A DNA stretch of 64,000 bases from Gymnodinialimonas ceratoperidinii (GCF_019297855.1 NZ_CP079194.1:62001-126000), one strand, 5' to 3'. Positions 34,313-43,708 are shown, counted from the stretch's first letter. Notes: generated from the letters alone by a model not told the origin. Numbers and translations: made by a program.

Positions 34313-35521
34313 TCATGCCTTGAGCAGAGGCTTCAGGTCACTCTCGGGATCGGCGATCACGGCCGGGTCGGGGGATTTCCCGGCCTCGATCAGGCGCTTG
34401 CCGATCATGTAGCCGCGCGGGTCGTTCATCGCGTCCACGGCGAGGAGCGTATCACCGGCGTAATACCAGTGGGACCGCATCGCCCCGCCATCGCGCACGA
34501 TCACCTTGTCGTAGCCCGTGTTCAGGCCGGCGATCTGCAGCTTCACGTCGTATTGGTCGGACCAGAACCACGGCTGCGGGACGTAATCCTCGTCGCGCCC
34601 GAGGATATTCTTCGCCACGGCCTCTGCCTGGTCGATGGCGTTCTGCACGCTCTCCAACCGGATGCGCTGGCCGCGGAACGGCAGCGAGGCACAATCGCCA
34701 GCCGCATAGATATTCGGGTCGGAGGTGCGACCCTTCGAGTCGGTGGCGATGCCGTTGTCCATCTCGACACCGGCCATCTTCGCCGGGCCATCGTTGGGGA
34801 TGATACCGATGCCGGCGATCACGAGGTCATAGGGGTGCTCTTCCCCGTTGGTCAGGATCGCGCCGACGACGTGGCCGTCAACTCCGTTGAGGCAATCCAG
34901 CCCGACGCCTTCCAGCACCCGCACACCCTGCGCGCGATGCAACTCGCGGAAATAATCCGCCGTCTCGGGCGCGGCGACGCGGCCGAGGATGCGCGGCGTG
35001 GCCTCCACCAGCGTGACATCCATGCCGCGTTTGCGGGCGACGGCCGCGGCCTCCAGCCCGATGTAGCCGCCGCCGACGATCAGGGCGCGAAGCCCCTCCG
35101 CCACGGCGGGCTCCATCGCATCGACATCAGCAAGGGTCCGCACCACGTGCACTCCGCCGAGGTCGCCACCGATGTTCGCGGGAAGCCGGCGCGGGGTCGA
35201 GCCGGTGGCGAGCACCAGTGCGTCATAGGGCAGCACGTCGTCGCCAAGGGTGACGGTTTTCGCCGCCGCATCGATCGCATCGACGGTGCTGCCCAGGCGC
35301 AGCTCGATCCCGTTCTCGCCGTACCATGCCTCGGGCCGCAGATAGAGCCGCTCCAGCGCCATCTCGCCAAGCAGGTAGGCCTTGGAAAGCGGCGGGCGCT
35401 GGTAGGGTGGCACCGGCTCGTCCCCGATCAGGGTGATCTTGCCCTCAAAGCCCTCGGCCCGCAGCTTGGCGACGCAGGACGCCCCCGCCTGTCCTGCCCC
35501 GATGACGATAATATTCTCCAT
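34313..35521 (-). CDS. FAD-dependent ferredoxin/rubredoxin reductase family oxidoreductase
   Basis: 402 residues with two Rossmann folds: IIVIGAGQAGASCVAKLR for FAD at the N-terminus and ALIVGGGYIGLEAAAVARKRG for NAD(P)H, then IYAAGDCASLP near the end of the FAD domain and a C-terminal interface domain. Closest to the putidaredoxin/rhodocoxin reductase group that passes electrons from NAD(P)H to a [2Fe-2S] ferredoxin. No ferredoxin or P450 gene is nearby, so its partner is unknown. Confidence 0.9.
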   Translation of the reverse strand: MENIIVIGAGQAGASCVAKLRAEGFEGKITLIGDEPVPPYQRPPLSKAYLLGEMALERLYLRPEAWYGENGIELRLGSTVDAIDAAAKTVTLGDDVLPYDALVLATGSTPRRLPANIGGDLGGVHVVRTLADVDAMEPAVAEGLRALIVGGGYIGLEAAAVARKRGMDVTLVEATPRILGRVAAPETADYFRELHRAQGVRVLEGVGLDCLNGVDGHVVGAILTNGEEHPYDLVIAGIGIIPNDGPAKMAGVEMDNGIATDSKGRTSDPNIYAAGDCASLPFRGQRIRLESVQNAIDQAEAVAKNILGRDEDYVPQPWFWSDQYDVKLQIAGLNTGYDKVIVRDGGAMRSHWYYAGDTLLAVDAMNDPRGYMIGKRLIEAGKSPDPAVIADPESDLKPLLKA

Positions 35522-35601
35522 GTCGCGCTTCCTCGTTGGCCCTCAACTCGGCAGACCCTATATGCGAGGGAGACAAACCTTCAAGCACGGGAGAAGCGAC
35601 T

Positions 35602-36090
35602 ATGACGATTTCCAAGGGCGACACATTGCCGAACGCGACGGTTCTGCGGATGGGCAACGACGGCCCCGAGCAGGTCCAGATGGACAGCCTGACAAAAGGT
35701 CGCAAGGTGGCGATCTTCGGCCTGCCCGGCGCTTACACCGGCACCTGCTCCACCGCCCATGTGCCGAGCTTCATCCGCAACATGGAGGGCTTCAAGTCCA
35801 AGGGCGTGGACGAGGTCATCTGCGTGTCGGTCAACGACCCCTTCGTCATGGACGCCTGGAGCGACTCCACCGGCGCGAAAGAGGCCGGCATCACGATGCT
35901 CGGCGACGCGGCGGCCGAGTTCACCAAGGCGATCGGCATGAACTGGACCGCCGAGGGCGCCGGCTTCTACGACCGCTCGCGCCGCTACGCGCTCTATGCC
36001 GAGGACGGCGTGGTGAAATCCATCGACGCCGAGGACTCGCCGGGCACCTGCGATGTCTCCTCCGGCGAGGCGCTGCTCGAGCAGATCTGA
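35602..36090 (+). CDS. peroxiredoxin, Prx5 type
   Basis: 162 residues from MTISKGDTLPNATV with GGGAG upstream. Peroxidatic Cys in PGAYTGTCSTAHVPSF; other Prx5 blocks are VNDPFVMDAW and LGDAAAEFTKAIGM. The second, C-terminal Cys (SPGTCDVSSGEALLEQI) fits the atypical 2-Cys mechanism. Reduces peroxides in the cytoplasm. Divergent from the ferredoxin reductase gene across an 80-base gap. Confidence 0.93.
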   Translation: MTISKGDTLPNATVLRMGNDGPEQVQMDSLTKGRKVAIFGLPGAYTGTCSTAHVPSFIRNMEGFKSKGVDEVICVSVNDPFVMDAWSDSTGAKEAGITMLGDAAAEFTKAIGMNWTAEGAGFYDRSRRYALYAEDGVVKSIDAEDSPGTCDVSSGEALLEQI

Positions 36091-36107
36091 GCTTCCGGGC
36101 CGCCTCG

Positions 36108-36404
36108 CTACCCGGCGAGGCGGTCCATTTTCCGGGCGAGTTCCACGTCCAGCGGGGAGAGCCCGTCGACGTCATGGGTCGCCAGAGTGACCTCCACGGT
36201 CTTGTAGACGTTGGACCATTCGGGGTGGTGGTTCATCTTCTCGGCCACGATGGCCACCTGCGTCATCCAGCCGAACGCGCGGGTGAAGTTCTTGAACTGG
36301 AAGGTCTTCTGGATCGCATCGCGCCCTTCGACCTCGGCCCATCCGGCCTCGCGCAGATCGGTTAGCGCCTCATCGCGGGCCGCGCCGGTCAGTTTCTCTG
36401 CCAT
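36108..36404 (-). CDS. phhB: 4a-hydroxytetrahydrobiopterin dehydratase (PhhB/PCD)
   Basis: 98 residues with the family signature [16 protein letters not shown] and a downstream His and Asp ([16 protein letters not shown]). It regenerates the pterin cofactor after aromatic amino acid hydroxylation, or acts in molybdopterin metabolism in some bacteria. The start overlaps the stop of the FemAB-like GNAT gene by one base, an unusual pairing. No phenylalanine hydroxylase gene (phhA) is present in the window. Confidence 0.92.
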   Translation of the reverse strand: MAEKLTGAARDEALTDLREAGWAEVEGRDAIQKTFQFKNFTRAFGWMTQVAIVAEKMNHHPEWSNVYKTVEVTLATHDVDGLSPLDVELARKMDRLAG

Positions 36405-37585
36405 CACTCCTGCTCCTCCACATGGGCGCGCTTGAACGGGCCGTAGCCTGTCAGCACCTCGATTTCTTCGTCCACCGCTTCCTTCTCCGCCTCGAGGTAG
36501 CGGGTGATTGCCTCGGCAAAGCCCGCGTCCCGCACCCAGTGGAGCGAGTGGGTCTCCACCGGCAGGTAGCCCCGCGCCAGCTTGTGCGCGCCCTGGGCCC
36601 CGGCTTCGACCCGCGAGAGGCTGTTGGCGATCGCGTAGTCGATGGCCTGATAGTAGCACAGTTCGAAGTGCAGGCAGGGGTGGTCTTCTACGCAGCCCCA
36701 GTAGCGCCCGTAGAGCGTGTCGGCGCCGATGAAGTTCAGCGCGCCCGCCACTGGCCGACCGTCGCGGATCGCGAGGCAGAGTAGCACGTCGTCGGCCATG
36801 GTCTCGTGGACGCGGTCGAAGAAATCGCGGGTGAGATAGGGCGTGCCCCACTTCCGCGCGCCGGTATCCTGATAGAAGTGCCAGAAGGCGTCCCAATGGG
36901 CGGGCTCGATCTGGTCGCCGGTGAGGCTCACGATCTCGCCGCCGAAATCCTGCGCGCGGGCGCGTTCCTTGCGGATGTTCTTGCGCTTGCGGCTCGACAG
37001 GTTGGCGAGGAAATCGTCGAAACTGGCGTAGCCGTCGTTCACCCAATGAAACTGCTGCGAGGCGCGGCGCATCAGGCCGATCCGCTCCCCGGCGATGGCC
37101 TCATCCTCGGTGCAGAAAGTGACGTGCAGCGAGGAGAGCTCGTTCTCCGCCGCGATCTGCACCGCCCCCTGCACCAGCGCCGAGAGGCCTGTGGCCTCGT
37201 GCCCCGGCCGGGTCAGGAACCGCCGCCCGGTGGCAGGGGTGAAGGGGGCCGCGATCTGCAGCTTCGGATAATAGGCGCCGCCCGCGTTCTCGTAGGCGTG
37301 GGCCCAGTTGTGATCGAAGATATACTCGCCCTGGCTGTGGCCCTTGGCATACATCGGCGCGCAGGCGATCACGAGGTCGTCGATCCGCGCCACGAGATAG
37401 CGCGGCTGCCACCCGGTGCCCGGCCCGACGCTGCCCGATTGCTCCAATGCATCAAGGAACCGGTAGGTGGTGAAGGGGTCGCGCGGACGGCCCGGCTCGG
37501 GGCTGGCGCAGGCGTCCCAATCCTCCGGCGCGATCTGCGACAGAGAGGTCAGAACCTCGATGCTGATCTGGGTATCACCGTCCAC
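36404..37585 (-). CDS. FemAB-like GNAT acyltransferase (DUF482/peptidogalycan family)
   Basis: 393 residues. Fits PF04339 (FemAB-like): N-terminal [28 protein letters not shown] split over residues 63-90, the central [17 protein letters not shown] basic helix, and the C-terminal [17 protein letters not shown] and [18 protein letters not shown]-fold blocks. Proposed to transfer an aminoacyl or acyl group; true substrate unknown. Coupled by one base to phhB. Long by GNAT standards because it holds two GNAT-like halves. Confidence 0.8.
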   Translation of the reverse strand: MDGDTQISIEVLTSLSQIAPEDWDACASPEPGRPRDPFTTYRFLDALEQSGSVGPGTGWQPRYLVARIDDLVIACAPMYAKGHSQGEYIFDHNWAHAYENAGGAYYPKLQIAAPFTPATGRRFLTRPGHEATGLSALVQGAVQIAAENELSSLHVTFCTEDEAIAGERIGLMRRASQQFHWVNDGYASFDDFLANLSSRKRKNIRKERARAQDFGGEIVSLTGDQIEPAHWDAFWHFYQDTGARKWGTPYLTRDFFDRVHETMADDVLLCLAIRDGRPVAGALNFIGADTLYGRYWGCVEDHPCLHFELCYYQAIDYAIANSLSRVEAGAQGAHKLARGYLPVETHSLHWVRDAGFAEAITRYLEAEKEAVDEEIEVLTGYGPFKRAHVEEQE

Positions 37586-37668
37586 GCGTGCGCTCCGTTT
37601 CCTGTCAGCTCACAGATGGGGCCTTGCCGGCGAGGGTCAATCCTCGGCCCGCGCACGCGGGCGCGCCC

Positions 37669-38439
37669 TCACGATCCCTCGTCGGGAATGTACCCCTCGA
37701 ACGTGATGTTGTCGGCCACGCGACGGGCTTCGGCCTCTTGCTCAGGCGAGCGGACCGTCCAGCAGAGAATCGGCACGCCACTGGCCTTTAACTCCGCCAC
37801 CCGCGGCGCGGCCAGATCGGCCCGGTTGTGGCTGATGAAGCTCGCGCCAACGTCGTGGAAGGCGCCGATCTCACGCAAGGCCCGCAGGGTGTCGGGGGCG
37901 AGGTCAGGCCACTCCGTCTCGTTGTAGCCATCGGTCACGATGCCGCGCGGAACGCTCGGCGCTCGCTTGGCCAAGTTGGCGACCATGTAGGGGTTGAAGG
38001 ACATGACCGCGACCGGACCGTCATAGTCCTTCAAGGCCGCAGCCACCGCGCGCTCCAATTCATCGGGAGCGACGCCGTTGCCATCGGACTGATCCTTCAG
38101 CTCGATCAACAGCGGCACCTGTCCGTCGACGATTTCGAGCACCTCGGGCAGCGTGGGCACGGTTTCCGACGATCCGGTCAACGTGACGTTCACCAGATCG
38201 CGCGACGCCCACCCGCGGATCGGGCCGCTTTCCGGGGTCAGACGGTCCAGTTTGTCGTCATGGAATACCATCGCCGCGCCGTCTGACGCGAGTTGCACGT
38301 CGATCTCGATCCCGTAGCCCTGTGCCACGGCCGCCCGAACCGCGCCGGCGCTGTTCTCGATCACACCCCGGGCGCGATCGTGGAGACCGCGATGGGTCAG
38401 CGGCCGGCGCAGAAATACGGGCGGAAGCGGGGGGTTCAT
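37669..38439 (-). CDS. glycerophosphodiester phosphodiesterase family protein
   Basis: 256 residues. GDPD catalytic elements: THRGLHDRARGVIENSAGA (catalytic His and Glu-Asn), GIEIDVQLASDGAAMVFHDDKLDRLT (Glu-x-Asp metal ligands and second His) and LLIELKDQS. Hydrolyses glycerophosphodiesters to glycerol-3-phosphate and an alcohol. No signal peptide, so it is cytoplasmic. The start overlaps the RidA gene stop by four bases. Confidence 0.93.
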   Translation of the reverse strand: MNPPLPPVFLRRPLTHRGLHDRARGVIENSAGAVRAAVAQGYGIEIDVQLASDGAAMVFHDDKLDRLTPESGPIRGWASRDLVNVTLTGSSETVPTLPEVLEIVDGQVPLLIELKDQSDGNGVAPDELERAVAAALKDYDGPVAVMSFNPYMVANLAKRAPSVPRGIVTDGYNETEWPDLAPDTLRALREIGAFHDVGASFISHNRADLAAPRVAELKASGVPILCWTVRSPEQEAEARRVADNITFEGYIPDEGS

Positions 38440-38903
38440 GGCTTGATCTTGAAGATGCCTTCAATCTCGACGGCGACGTTGAACGGAAGCGCCCCGGCGC
38501 TGACGGCCGAGCGCGCGTGACGGCCGGCATCGCCCAGAGCCTCGACGAGGAAATCGGAGCAGCCGTTGATGACCTTGGGCTGATCGCCGAAATCCGGCGT
38601 GGAGTTCACGAAGCCGGTCAGTTTCACGACACGCTCCAGCCGGTCCAGATCGCCACCACAGGCGGCCTTCACCTGACCGAGAAGATTGATCGCGCACACG
38701 CGGGCGGCTGCGGCGCCTTCTTCCACGCTCAACTCCGCGCCGATCTTGCCGGTGATCATCTCACCGTTTTCCATCGAGATCTGACCGGACACGTAGAGCG
38801 TGTCGCCGACCTGCACGAAGGGTACGTAGTTGGCGGCCGGGGCCGTCGCGTCGCCCAAGGTCACACCAAGATCTGCGAGCCGTGCTTCAAAGTTTCCGCT
38901 CAT
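38436..38903 (-). CDS. RidA/YjgF family protein
   Basis: 155 residues, RidA fold with an N-terminal extension of about 25 residues. Conserved blocks: VGDTLYVSGQISMENGE, CAINLLGQVKAACGGDLDRLERVVKLTGFV, and PFNVAVEIEGIF near the end. The usual catalytic Arg in the RSAVS stretch (ARSAVSAGALPFNVAVEIE) is present. It may deaminate reactive enamine/imine intermediates. Coupled to the GDPD gene by an ATGA overlap; downstream of the type I secretion genes with a 69-base gap. Confidence 0.9.
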   Translation of the reverse strand: MSGNFEARLADLGVTLGDATAPAANYVPFVQVGDTLYVSGQISMENGEMITGKIGAELSVEEGAAAARVCAINLLGQVKAACGGDLDRLERVVKLTGFVNSTPDFGDQPKVINGCSDFLVEALGDAGRHARSAVSAGALPFNVAVEIEGIFKIKP

Positions 38904-38972
38904 GTCCGAGCCTCCCCAAAGTTGTGATTTCGCCGCGACCCTAAGTCGGTGCGCGCGGCAAGGAAAGGCCGT

Positions 38973-40280
38973 TTAGCTCTCCCGCATCGCGCGGGAGAAA
39001 TAGGTGGTGAAAGGCTCCAGCAGGTAGGCCAGGGGTGTACGATCCTCGGTCCGAATATAAGCCTCCACCGGCATGCCGGGGATCAGGACCCGGCCGCCGA
39101 GGCGTCGGGCCTGTTCGTCGGTCATGGTGATCTCCGTTCGGTAAAAGCTGCTGCTGCTGACCTCATCCACGAAGGCGTCCGCCGAGACCCGCGTGACCTG
39201 CCCCGCGACCTCTGGCATCGCGCGTTGATCGAAGGCCGGAAAGCGCAGCGACACCGATTGTCCCTCGAAGACCTGATCCACATCGATGGCGGGCACCCGG
39301 GCCGAGATGATCAGGGGCCGTCCCTCCGGCACGATGTAGGCGAAGGGATCAGCAGGGCGCAGGACGGCGCGGGCGCCGAAGATCGTGAGGCCGTGAATGG
39401 TTCCGGCGACGGGCGCGCGCAATTCGAGCAGGGAGATGCGCCGCTCGAGGCTTGCCGTCCGCTCGACGAGTTCCTGTTCGCTTACCCGGATTTCCCGCAG
39501 TTGCTCGATGGCTTGTTCGCGATGCGCGGTGGTGAGTTGCAGGATCGCGAGTTCCGTCTCGATCACCCGCTCGGCGGCTTCCGCACGCCCGGCAACGGCC
39601 TGCCCCAGTTGCCCGCGCAATTGCGCGAGTTCCCGTTGCAGACGCACGACAGGCTCGACCGTGCCGGAGCCGCGTTCCAGAAGGCTCCGGCGCCGGATCA
39701 GCTCTTCCCCGGCCAGAGAAATCTGCGCCTCAAGCGCGGCTTCCTGTGCATGCAGCGCATCGATTTGCGCGCCGATCTGGGTGATCCGACCGCGCAATTG
39801 CTCTTGTTCGCGGGCCAACGTGTCGGCGCGGGCGCGGAACAGGTTCTGCTGCCCGGCCAGCACCTCTGCCACGTCAGGATCGCGGTCCGCGATGGCTTGA
39901 AGCGCCTCGGAGAACGCGAGGGTACTTGCACCGTCCCTCTCTGCCTCCAGCCGGGCGCGACGGGCGCCCGTCTCGGCGAGGCGGGCACGGGCGACGAGGT
40001 GTTCTGTCATCGCCTCGGATGCGTCGAGCCGGACGAGCACCTGCCCCTCCGCCACCCGGTCTCCCTCATCCACCAAAAGCTCGGCCACGACGCCGCCCTC
40101 GGGGTGCTGGATTGCCTGCCGGTTGCGGTCCACCTCGATCTGACCAGAGGCCACGACCGCCCCTGCGAGCGTCGTAGACACCGACCAGCCACCGAATCCA
40201 ACCACCAGGATAATCAGCGCAACGACCCCGATCACCATCGGGCCGCGCAGAGACCATGCGGGGCGCGGGCTGCGGCTCAT
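38973..40280 (-). CDS. type I secretion periplasmic adaptor, HlyD family
   Basis: 435 residues. One N-terminal membrane segment (MVIGVVALIILVVGFGGWSV), then a lipoyl/barrel-sandwich start (IQHPEGGVVAELLVDEGDRV), a long coiled-coil hairpin of about 200 residues rich in Glu, Arg, Leu and Ala, and the return LRAPVAGTIHGLTIFGARAVLRPADP. This is the membrane fusion protein of an ABC-type T1SS (HlyD/PrtE). Start overlaps the ABC gene by four bases. An outer-membrane TolC-type gene and a secreted substrate are not in the window. Confidence 0.92.
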   Translation of the reverse strand: MSRSPRPAWSLRGPMVIGVVALIILVVGFGGWSVSTTLAGAVVASGQIEVDRNRQAIQHPEGGVVAELLVDEGDRVAEGQVLVRLDASEAMTEHLVARARLAETGARRARLEAERDGASTLAFSEALQAIADRDPDVAEVLAGQQNLFRARADTLAREQEQLRGRITQIGAQIDALHAQEAALEAQISLAGEELIRRRSLLERGSGTVEPVVRLQRELAQLRGQLGQAVAGRAEAAERVIETELAILQLTTAHREQAIEQLREIRVSEQELVERTASLERRISLLELRAPVAGTIHGLTIFGARAVLRPADPFAYIVPEGRPLIISARVPAIDVDQVFEGQSVSLRFPAFDQRAMPEVAGQVTRVSADAFVDEVSSSSFYRTEITMTDEQARRLGGRVLIPGMPVEAYIRTEDRTPLAYLLEPFTTYFSRAMRES

Positions 40281-42001
40281 GTCAGGTCCCCCACAGCTTG
40301 CGCCAGCGTCACCCTTTGCACCTCGGCGCTGTTTTGCAGCACCTTCGCCAGAACCTCGTCACGGGGGCCAAAGGCTTGTACGACACCGCCGCTCAGGACC
40401 AGAAGCTTGTCACATTGCTGGATGGCGTTCGGACGGTGGGCCATGATCAACACGGCATTGCCCGCGGCCTTCATCTCTCTCACCGCGCGGTTCAGCGCCT
40501 CGGAACCCTCGTGATCGAGCGCCGAGTTCGGCTCATCCAGCACCAGAAGCACCGGATCACCATAAAGCGCGCGGGCGAGCCCGATCCGCTGCACCTGCCC
40601 GCCGGATAGGCTCGGGCCGTTGCCGGAAAGCTCGGTATCATAGCCCTGCGGCAACGCCCGGATCATCGTATCCGCCGCCGCCGCGGCCGCTGCAGAGGTA
40701 ACCGCCTGCGCGTCCGGCTTGGCGTCGAGGCGGGCGATGTTATCCGCAACGGTGCCGTCAAACAGACTGACGCTCTGCGGCAGATAGCCGATCAGCCTGC
40801 CCAGAACGTCGGGATCGTATTGGTTCAGCGTCGCGCGGTCCAACCGGATGGAGCCCCCCGCGATGGGCCAAACCCCGGTGAGCGCGCGCGCCAGCGTCGT
40901 CTTGCCGGACCCCGATGGACCGATGATGCCGATGGCCTCTCCGGGTTGGAGGCGGAACGAGATCGCGCGCAGCGCTGGTTTGGACGCTCCGGGGGGAGCA
41001 ACGGTCAGGCCTGCGACTTCCAGGACGGCCTTGGGCCTCGGCAAGGACAATCGCGCCGGTGCTTCCCGTTCGGACATCAGAAGGGTTCGCAAACGCGTCC
41101 AGCCGCGCGCGGCCTCTTGGATCACCGGCCATTGGCTGATGGCCAGATCGATGGGAGCGAGCGCGCGGCCCATCAGGATCGAGCCCGCGATCATCGCCCC
41201 TGCCCGGAGTTCTCCTCGGAGGACCAGAAGCGCCGCGAGACCCAGGATCGCCGATTGCAGGAACAGGCGCAGGGTCTTGGAGAGGGTCGCGAAGCTGCCG
41301 GCCCGATCGGCGACGCCCATGCCCACGTCAAGCGCGCGCGCCCTTTGACCGTGCCAACGGTCGAGCGCCGCGCTGCGCATTCCAAGGGCGCGGATGACCT
41401 CTGCGGATGATTGCATCGCGCCCACCATGCGGTCCGCCGCGCGGCTGGTCTCCGCAGCCTCGGCCAGGGGCCGCGCCGTCGTGATCCGGTTCAGTACCGT
41501 CACGGCGACGAGGAACAGCGTGGCACCGAGGGCGAGCCAGCCGAGCCACGGGTGAAACATGAAGATCGCGATGATGAACATCGGCGTGAAGGGCAGGTCG
41601 AAGAGTGCCATGAAGACCGGAGAGGACATCAGCCGCTGCACCGCGGACAGATCCGACAGGGCTGTCTGAGCCTCACCGGTGCGCTGCGCCCGGGCCATCG
41701 CGGCCCGGAAGACGCGGGCGTCAAACGCGGTCTGCAGCCGGGCACCGAAGCGCGCGGCCACGCGGGCGCGGGCGTAGTCGAGTACACCCATCATCAGGAA
41801 CAGGAACGCCACCAATATCGAAAGCGCCAACAAGGTCTCTTCACTGCCGGACCCGAGCACCCGTTCGTAGACCAGCAGCATGAAGAGCGGACCGGTCAGC
41901 ATCAGGAGGTTCACGAAGAGGCTGAAAAGAGCGACCGCCCCCAAGATCCAACTGTTGCGTCGGCGAAACTCTGCCAACTCGTCTTTCGCGATCGGGGGCA
42001 T
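40277..42001 (-). CDS. type I secretion ABC transporter, PrtD type
   Basis: 574 residues: a membrane domain of six helices (about residues 20-320), then a nucleotide-binding domain with Walker A IIGPSGSGKTTLARALTG, signature LSGGQVQRIGLARALYG and Walker B LLVLDEPNSALDHEG. It lacks the N-terminal C39-like domain of HlyB, so it is of the PrtD/AprD type, used for metalloproteases, lipases and RTX proteins. Coupled to the adaptor gene. No substrate gene adjacent; the neighbour upstream is mlaA on the other strand. Confidence 0.93.
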   Translation of the reverse strand: MPPIAKDELAEFRRRNSWILGAVALFSLFVNLLMLTGPLFMLLVYERVLGSGSEETLLALSILVAFLFLMMGVLDYARARVAARFGARLQTAFDARVFRAAMARAQRTGEAQTALSDLSAVQRLMSSPVFMALFDLPFTPMFIIAIFMFHPWLGWLALGATLFLVAVTVLNRITTARPLAEAAETSRAADRMVGAMQSSAEVIRALGMRSAALDRWHGQRARALDVGMGVADRAGSFATLSKTLRLFLQSAILGLAALLVLRGELRAGAMIAGSILMGRALAPIDLAISQWPVIQEAARGWTRLRTLLMSEREAPARLSLPRPKAVLEVAGLTVAPPGASKPALRAISFRLQPGEAIGIIGPSGSGKTTLARALTGVWPIAGGSIRLDRATLNQYDPDVLGRLIGYLPQSVSLFDGTVADNIARLDAKPDAQAVTSAAAAAAADTMIRALPQGYDTELSGNGPSLSGGQVQRIGLARALYGDPVLLVLDEPNSALDHEGSEALNRAVREMKAAGNAVLIMAHRPNAIQQCDKLLVLSGGVVQAFGPRDEVLAKVLQNSAEVQRVTLAQAVGDLT

Positions 42002-42167
42002 TGCATGGTCACCTCTTGTTGACCCTGTTCAGCCGCTGGCCCGCCTTGACAGGCCGACCCTCCGTGCCGATGAAACAAGGGTGTGGTGCCCTGCATTTTT
42101 ACCCTATACCCTTTAGAAAGTGTGTAGGCCGACGCCGTGGCAGATGCACTGGTTCTGGGGGATCGAC

Positions 42168-42995
42168 GTGCGCTACTTGTTTTCGCAATTCATCGGGCGT
42201 GGCTGCGCCGTGGCACTGGTGCTGACGATCGCGGCCTGTGGGCCGGCGACCCTGCCGCCGGGTGACCAGATTGCCGACGCCGATGAGGCCCGCAACCGTG
42301 CGGCCCATGAGACGAACCTCGCGTTGGATCGCGCCCTTCTGGGACCTGCCTCAGACGCTTATGGCGGCGGCATTCCTGAGCCCGTGCGGGTCGGGGTGTC
42401 GAATTTCGCGTCGAATCTGAACCAGCCCGGTTACGTGCTGAACAACGTCCTGCAGTTCCGTCTGGGGGATGCGGCGCAGAACACGTTGCGGTTTGCGCTG
42501 AACTCCACGCTCGGCGTCGCGGGCCTGTTCGACGTGGCCTCGGCCCTTGGCGTGCACGAGGAGACCACGGATTTCGGAGAAACCCTCCACGTTTATGGCG
42601 TGGGTGAAGGGGATTACGTGGTGCATCCGATCCTTGGCCCGTCGACCACCCGCGATACCGTCGGCATGGTCGTGGACTTTGCCCTCAACCCCCTGCGCCA
42701 CTACGTCGACACGCCCGAAAGCCGCTACCTGACGGTGACGAGCGTCGCCTCGGGCCTGAACTCCCGTTACGAGTTCGATGGCACGATCGACTCGGTGCTC
42801 TACGAGAGCGCTGACAGCTATGCGCAGCTCCGCTCTCTCTACCTGCAGCAGCGCCGGTTCGAGCTTTCCGGCGCTGAGGCCGATTACGAAGACCCCTACG
42901 CCGATGCCGACCCTGCCGCCGCCGCGGCTGCGGTTGCCGCGGACCCCAATTATGACCCTTATTCGGACCCGTATTTTGATCCCTATGCCCAATAA
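42168..42995 (+). CDS. mlaA: outer-membrane lipid asymmetry lipoprotein MlaA (VacJ)
   Basis: 275 residues from a GTG at 42168, preceded by GGGGGAT; an ATG at 42144 is the alternative. Lipoprotein signal ending LTIAAC, then the VacJ fold: FASNLNQPGYVLNNVLQ, RFALNSTLGVAGLFDVAS, GEGDYVVHPILGPSTTRD and RSLYLQQRRFELSG. It removes misplaced phospholipid from the outer leaflet. Odd: the C-terminus carries an acidic DPY-rich tail with an Ala run (four DPY triplets). It overlaps mlaC by 11 bases; mlaFEDB are absent here. Confidence 0.93.
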   Translation: MRYLFSQFIGRGCAVALVLTIAACGPATLPPGDQIADADEARNRAAHETNLALDRALLGPASDAYGGGIPEPVRVGVSNFASNLNQPGYVLNNVLQFRLGDAAQNTLRFALNSTLGVAGLFDVASALGVHEETTDFGETLHVYGVGEGDYVVHPILGPSTTRDTVGMVVDFALNPLRHYVDTPESRYLTVTSVASGLNSRYEFDGTIDSVLYESADSYAQLRSLYLQQRRFELSGAEADYEDPYADADPAAAAAAVAADPNYDPYSDPYFDPYAQ

Positions 42996-43611
42996 ACTCG
43001 CAAACCTCCGCCTTCGTCTGGGCCGCCGCGCCTTTCTTTCAACCGCTGCCGCAGGGGCTGCTCTGCCCTTCCTGCCGCGCCCCGCTCACGCGCTGAACGC
43101 CAGTCAGGCGCAGGCGCTGGTGGAGGCCGCCGTGGCGGACGTGAACCGGGTGATCGCCTCTGGCGGATCAGAGGCCAGCATCCTGCGCGACATGGAGCGT
43201 ATCCTGAGCACCTATGCCGACGTGCCGACCATCGCCCGCTCGGTCCTCGGCCCGGTGGCGCGCACGGCCTCGAACGCCCAGATGCGGGCGTTTACCGAGG
43301 CGTTTCAGGATTACTTCTCGGCCAAATACGGCCGTCGCTTCCGCGAATTCATCGGCGGCTCGATCACCGTGAATTCGGCCCGCCCCGTGCGCTCGTTCTT
43401 CGAGGTGATCACGACCGTGAACATGCGCAACGAGGCCCCCTTCGAGTTGCGCTGGCTGGTGTCCGATGGCTCGGGACGGCCGTTGTTCTTCAACCTGATC
43501 ATCGAGGGCGTGAACCTGATGATTTCGGAGCGCACGGAAATCGGCGCGATGCTGGAAGCGCGCGGCGGCAATATCGATGCGCTGACACAGCATTTGCGCA
43601 CGCTCGGCTAG
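42985..43611 (+). CDS. mlaC: periplasmic phospholipid shuttle MlaC
   Basis: 208 residues. Signal peptide contains GRRAFLSTAAAGAALPFLP, a twin-arginine type motif, with cleavage near AHA. The MlaC/Ttg2D fold follows: VNRVIASGG, FQDYFSAKYGRRFREFIGG and VNLMISERTEIGAMLEARGGNIDALTQHL. It carries lipid between MlaA and the inner-membrane complex. The start lies inside the end of mlaA, an 11-base overlap. Export by Tat rather than Sec is inferred from the motif. Confidence 0.93.
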   Translation: MPNKLANLRLRLGRRAFLSTAAAGAALPFLPRPAHALNASQAQALVEAAVADVNRVIASGGSEASILRDMERILSTYADVPTIARSVLGPVARTASNAQMRAFTEAFQDYFSAKYGRRFREFIGGSITVNSARPVRSFFEVITTVNMRNEAPFELRWLVSDGSGRPLFFNLIIEGVNLMISERTEIGAMLEARGGNIDALTQHLRTLG

Positions 43612-43668
43612 GGTCTGAGGCTCTAGCCGGAGCGTGCCTTGTCTGCTTGCGGCGCGTTGGGCTGGCTT

Positions 43669-43708
43669 GGGGATCCCTCCGGGGGGAGTTGTATTGGCCA
43701 AGATGAAG
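43669..43708 (+). repeat. intergenic repeat copy B
   Basis: Contains GGGATCCC and a run of G, then GAGTTGTATTGGCCAAGATG and AAG. The latter block is nearly identical to 30011-30032 (one two-base insertion and otherwise matching). It lies in the 195-base gap between the convergent mlaC and hspQ genes; nothing else is evident in that gap. Confidence 0.7.
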
